Below are positions 61,394 to 64,000 of a DNA stretch of 64,000 bases, piece by piece; position 1 is the first letter of the stretch, and every line of letters begins with the position of its first letter. Under the pieces are notes generated by a model. It ran no database searches, was not told the origin of the DNA, and saw only the letters and a program-made list of their open reading frames with translations. A program made the position numbers and the translations under genes. The stretch is from Sphingopyxis granuli NBRC 100800 (lineage in GTDB: Bacteria; Pseudomonadota; Alphaproteobacteria; Sphingomonadales; Sphingomonadaceae), in assembly GCF_001591045.1 (NCBI RefSeq), contig NZ_BCUA01000006.1:29596-93595 (forward strand), in the 5' to 3' direction.

Positions 61394-62989
61394 TCAACCC
61401 GCGTCGGCGAACCGCCGCTCCTTGGTCGCGGTGAAGCGGATGGCGGGGTGGCGCTGCGTCACATAGCCGACCTCCCACGCGTCCTTTGCCATGAACACCG
61501 GCGCGCCGTCGCGGTCAGCCGCGCTCGCGCCGCGATGGTCCGACTGAAAAGCCTTGAGCGCCGCCGGATCGTCGCTCGCGATCCAGCGTGCCGTGTCCCA
61601 CGGCGATGCCTCCAGCTTCGCTTCAACCTTATATTCGGCCTCGAGACGGCTGATCAGCACGTCGAGCTGCAACTGGCCGACGACGCCGACGATCATGTTC
61701 GACCCGATTTCGGGATAGAAGACCTGGATGATCCCCTCCTCCGCCATGTCGTCGAGGGCCTTTCGGAGCTGCTTGGTCTTGGTCGGATCGACCAAGGCGA
61801 CGCGGCGCAGGATTTCGGGCGCGAAATTGGGCAGGCCGGTGATAGTGATGTCGCTGCGTTCCGACAGCGTGTCGCCGACGCGCAGCGTGCCGTGGTTGGG
61901 AATGCCGATGATGTCGCCGGGCCACGCCTCCTCGGCCATTTCGCGGTCCTGCGCAAGGAACAGCATCGGGCGGCTGATCGCGATCGCCTTGCCCGTCCCG
62001 CCCTGCGTCAATCGCATGCCGCGCTCGAACTTGCCCGAGCACAGGCGCATGAAGGCGATGCGGTCGCGGTGCGCGGGGTTCATGTTCGCTTGCACCTTGA
62101 AGATGAAGCCGGTGACGGCATCGTCGTCGGGGCACACGGGCGCAGGCTCGGCGGGCTGCGGCTGCGGCCCCGGCGCATGCGCGGCGAGTGCGGCGAGCAG
62201 GTCGACGACGCCAAACTCCTTGAGCGCCGACCCGAAATAGACTGGCGTCAGGTCGCCACCGCGATAAGCCGCCGCGTCGAAGGGCGCATAACCCGCCGAA
62301 GCCAGTTCGATCTCTTCGTTGAACTGGTCGAGCGCGCGCGAGTCGACCGCCGCCGCCAGCTTCGGATCGTCATGGCCGGCGAGCGCGATCCGCTCGCCCT
62401 CGAACGCGCGCGAGGCTTCCTTGCCCGGGACTGCGAGCGACGGTTCGACGAGATCGTAGAGGCCGGAGAAGGTTCCGCCCATCCCCACCGGCCAGTTCAT
62501 GGGGCAGACGTCGAGCGCGAGCCGGTCGGCGACCTCGTCGAGCAGTTCGAAGGGCGACTGACCTTCGCGGTCGACCTTGTTGATGAAGGTGACGATCGGT
62601 ACCGATCGCAAGCGGCACACTTCGAACAGCTTCAGCGTCTGCGGCTCGATGCCCTTGGCGGCGTCGATCACCATCACCGCACTGTCGACCGCGGTCAGCG
62701 TGCGATAGGTGTCCTCGCTGAAATCCTCGTGCCCCGGCGTGTCGAGCAGGTTGAAGACCAGCCCCGCATGCTCGAAGGTCATCACCGACGATGTGACCGA
62801 AATGCCGCGCTGCTGCTCGATCTTCATCCAGTCGGAGCGCGCGCGCCGCGCCTGCCCGCGCGCTTTCACCTCGCCCGCCATGTGGATCGCGCCACCCGCG
62901 ACGAGCAGCTTTTCGGTCAAGGTGGTCTTGCCCGCGTCGGGGTGCGAGATGATGGCGAAGGTGCGGCGGTCGGGACGGTTCTGGGACAT
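61394..62989 (-). CDS. prfC: Peptide chain release factor 3
   Basis: Translational GTPase that recycles RF1/RF2. 531 residues from ATG at 62989 (MSQNRPDRRTFAIISHPDAG). G1 HPDAGKTT, switch ERGISVTSSV-like EQQRGISVTSSV, G3 DTPGHEDFSEDT and G4 NKVD are present; the length fits RF3. The ORF extends to 63127, but the extra residues have no support. Chromosomal housekeeping gene. Confidence 0.97.
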   Translation of the reverse strand: MSQNRPDRRTFAIISHPDAGKTTLTEKLLVAGGAIHMAGEVKARGQARRARSDWMKIEQQRGISVTSSVMTFEHAGLVFNLLDTPGHEDFSEDTYRTLTAVDSAVMVIDAAKGIEPQTLKLFEVCRLRSVPIVTFINKVDREGQSPFELLDEVADRLALDVCPMNWPVGMGGTFSGLYDLVEPSLAVPGKEASRAFEGERIALAGHDDPKLAAAVDSRALDQFNEEIELASAGYAPFDAAAYRGGDLTPVYFGSALKEFGVVDLLAALAAHAPGPQPQPAEPAPVCPDDDAVTGFIFKVQANMNPAHRDRIAFMRLCSGKFERGMRLTQGGTGKAIAISRPMLFLAQDREMAEEAWPGDIIGIPNHGTLRVGDTLSERSDITITGLPNFAPEILRRVALVDPTKTKQLRKALDDMAEEGIIQVFYPEIGSNMIVGVVGQLQLDVLISRLEAEYKVEAKLEASPWDTARWIASDDPAALKAFQSDHRGASAADRDGAPVFMAKDAWEVGYVTQRHPAIRFTATKERRFADAG

Positions 62990-63066
62990 GGCGCGGGCGG
63001 TTAGCAGGGTGCGGGGCGAGTGGAAAGGGGCTGGCGCCGCCGCCATCGCATAGGCAAGAGCGGACA

Positions 63067-63705
63067 ATGCGAAACTCCCTTTTTGCCCTCGCGCTGATCG
63101 GCGCGCCCGTCGCCGCGCAGGATTCACTGCTCATCGGCGAATACGGCCTTGCCGAAGGCCCCGACGTTGGCGGCGGCCTGCGGATAAGGAACGACGGGCG
63201 TTTCCAATATGGGCTCGCTGCGGGCGCGCTCGACGAACGCGCCGAGGGGCGCTGGGAAGCGCGCGGGGACATGATCTGCCTGACCACCGACCCCAAGCCG
63301 GTGCCGCCGACGATGTCGAAAGGCAAGACCGGCGAGATCGACGGCGCGGTGCCCACCATCCTCGTCACCTGGCCGAACGGCCGGACCATCGCAGGTGTCG
63401 ATTTCACGATCGGTTTCGACAGCGGCGCGCCGATCGACGGCTACACCCAATATGACGGCTGGACGATGCCCGACGACGACCCGCGCATCCCGCGCTGGAT
63501 CGAGGTGCGCGAGCCGATTTACAGCATCACCGCGCCGCGCTTCGACCTGACCGAAGCCGACGGCGGCAAGCTGCGCGTGATCATCGAACCCAACGACATC
63601 GGAGTCGTCGATTTCGACGGGGCGTGCGCCGAGCGTACCGAGCGCGGGCTGACATTGCATCGCGCCGAGGGCACCATGCGGTTCGTGCGGGTGGGTGACG
63701 AATAG
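63067..63705 (+). CDS. Exported hypothetical protein
   Basis: 212 residues with a short signal peptide (MRNSLFALALIGAPVAA). The mature part is beta-rich (SLLIGEYGLAEGPDVGGGLR, FQYGLAAGALDERAEGRWEA, ICLTTDPKPVPP). I cannot name a family. It is divergent from prfC across 77 bases. Codon use is that of the chromosome. Confidence 0.8.
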   Translation: MRNSLFALALIGAPVAAQDSLLIGEYGLAEGPDVGGGLRIRNDGRFQYGLAAGALDERAEGRWEARGDMICLTTDPKPVPPTMSKGKTGEIDGAVPTILVTWPNGRTIAGVDFTIGFDSGAPIDGYTQYDGWTMPDDDPRIPRWIEVREPIYSITAPRFDLTEADGGKLRVIIEPNDIGVVDFDGACAERTERGLTLHRAEGTMRFVRVGDE

Positions 63706-63927
63706 GGCCGAATCGACATATGGCGAATCACCCGCGACATTTTATTTCAAAGTATACGAAAGTCACACGACATCCTCCTCCATTTCGTCTCCTGAGCCGG
63801 GTTGAAGCCGTGGCGGAAGGGAGGAGAGAGGGCGAACGGAGCGGCGCATCGCGAAAGGGCTATCATGCCCCGATATTGTAGGAAAGCGCTGCAGTTCCGG
63901 GGGTAGCGCCCGCCCTTCACCTTCGTC

Positions 63928-63948
63928 ATGCTGAACTTGTTTCAGCAT
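63928..63948. repeat. Dispersed palindromic repeat, sphingomonad type
   Basis: ATGCTGAA-CTTGT-TTCAGCAT is a hairpin with 8-base arms inside a longer element reading CTTCGTCATGC... and GCATCCATGCC. I recall this sequence as a common intergenic repeat in sphingomonad genomes. It is non-coding and lies at the end of the window. The surrounding 63706-64000 holds no gene I can defend. Confidence 0.65.
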
Positions 63949-64000
63949 CCATGCCGGGACTCGAAATCGGCGCCGCGCCGAAGGAAACGGCAGACCATGG

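Noticed and set aside
61274..63004. 576-residue plus-strand ORF opposite prfC
   Set aside because: prfC carries all GTPase motifs on the other strand; this ORF is an antisense artefact.
1..64000. CRISPR arrays, rRNA genes, insertion sequences
   Set aside because: No regularly spaced repeats, no rRNA-like segments and no transposase ORF were found on either strand.

Overview
The window looks like a sphingomonad (Alphaproteobacteria, Sphingomonadales) chromosome carrying an integrated conjugative element (ICE). Reasons: GC-rich coding with alphaproteobacterial codon use, a TonB receptor with FecI/FecR regulators, a palindromic intergenic repeat I associate with sphingomonad genomes at the right end, and a trb-type transfer region with the relaxase/DUF736/ParB/DUF2958/ArdC block typical of alphaproteobacterial ICEs. 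The element runs in from beyond the left edge and ends at a tRNA-Gly(TCC) gene at 59557-59630, next to a P4-type integrase (58038-59393). From about 59640 the DNA is ordinary chromosome: dinB, prfC and two exported proteins.

Layout. (1) 1-10965, minus strand: mating-pair genes trbI-G-F-L-J-E-D-C-B, a CopG-type regulator and traG, which is split into two ORFs so that Walker A and Walker B lie on different polypeptides. (2) 11298-14288: a Dam-type methylase convergent with a ParB-fold gene and a gene with a nuclease-like core; a possible uncharacterised restriction-modification-like cassette. (3) 14406-21189: relaxase, candidate oriT, a 53-residue protein, DUF736, a ParB-family protein, DUF2958 and ArdC, with several terminators and two strongly structured non-coding stretches, the larger at 21243-21560. 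(4) 21843-45945: one long minus-strand operon, a complete Dpd system for 7-deazaguanine DNA modification and restriction. Its order is dpdC, dpdB (two paralogues flanking dpdA), queE-queD-queC, then dpdE-F-G-H-I-J-K-D. Nearly all genes overlap by 1-8 bases. The only real gap lies between the modification half and the restriction half, and holds a run of nine G just before the dpdE start. (5) 46127-51359: the excision and transfer switch. The order lytic transglycosylase, traF, excisionase-like rdfS, qseM, qseC, fseA, PhyH-family dioxygenase, traI (AHL synthase), traR matches the regulatory circuit of Mesorhizobium ICEMlSym(R7A), including a predicted +1 ribosomal frameshift at a TTT-C slip site that joins the two halves of FseA. 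(6) 51308-56812: cargo, a DUF2147 protein and a FecI-FecR-TonB receptor set. (7) 56987-59393: an unknown gene and the integrase, overlapping tail to tail.

How it works together (inference from homologous systems). TraR plus AHL should switch on traI-phyH-fseA; frameshifted FseA should switch on rdfS-traF-slt; RdfS should steer the integrase to excision at tRNA-Gly; the relaxase and Trb channel then transfer the element. QseM should hold back both TraR and FseA, with QseC controlling qseM. The Dpd system would mark host and element DNA with a 7-deazaguanine and attack unmarked DNA, and ArdC probably protects the element on entry. The apparent traG split may limit transfer unless it is an assembly error or is bypassed.

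Limits: family names come from recognised motifs and gene order, not from database searches. Non-coding calls rest on inverted repeats read by eye.
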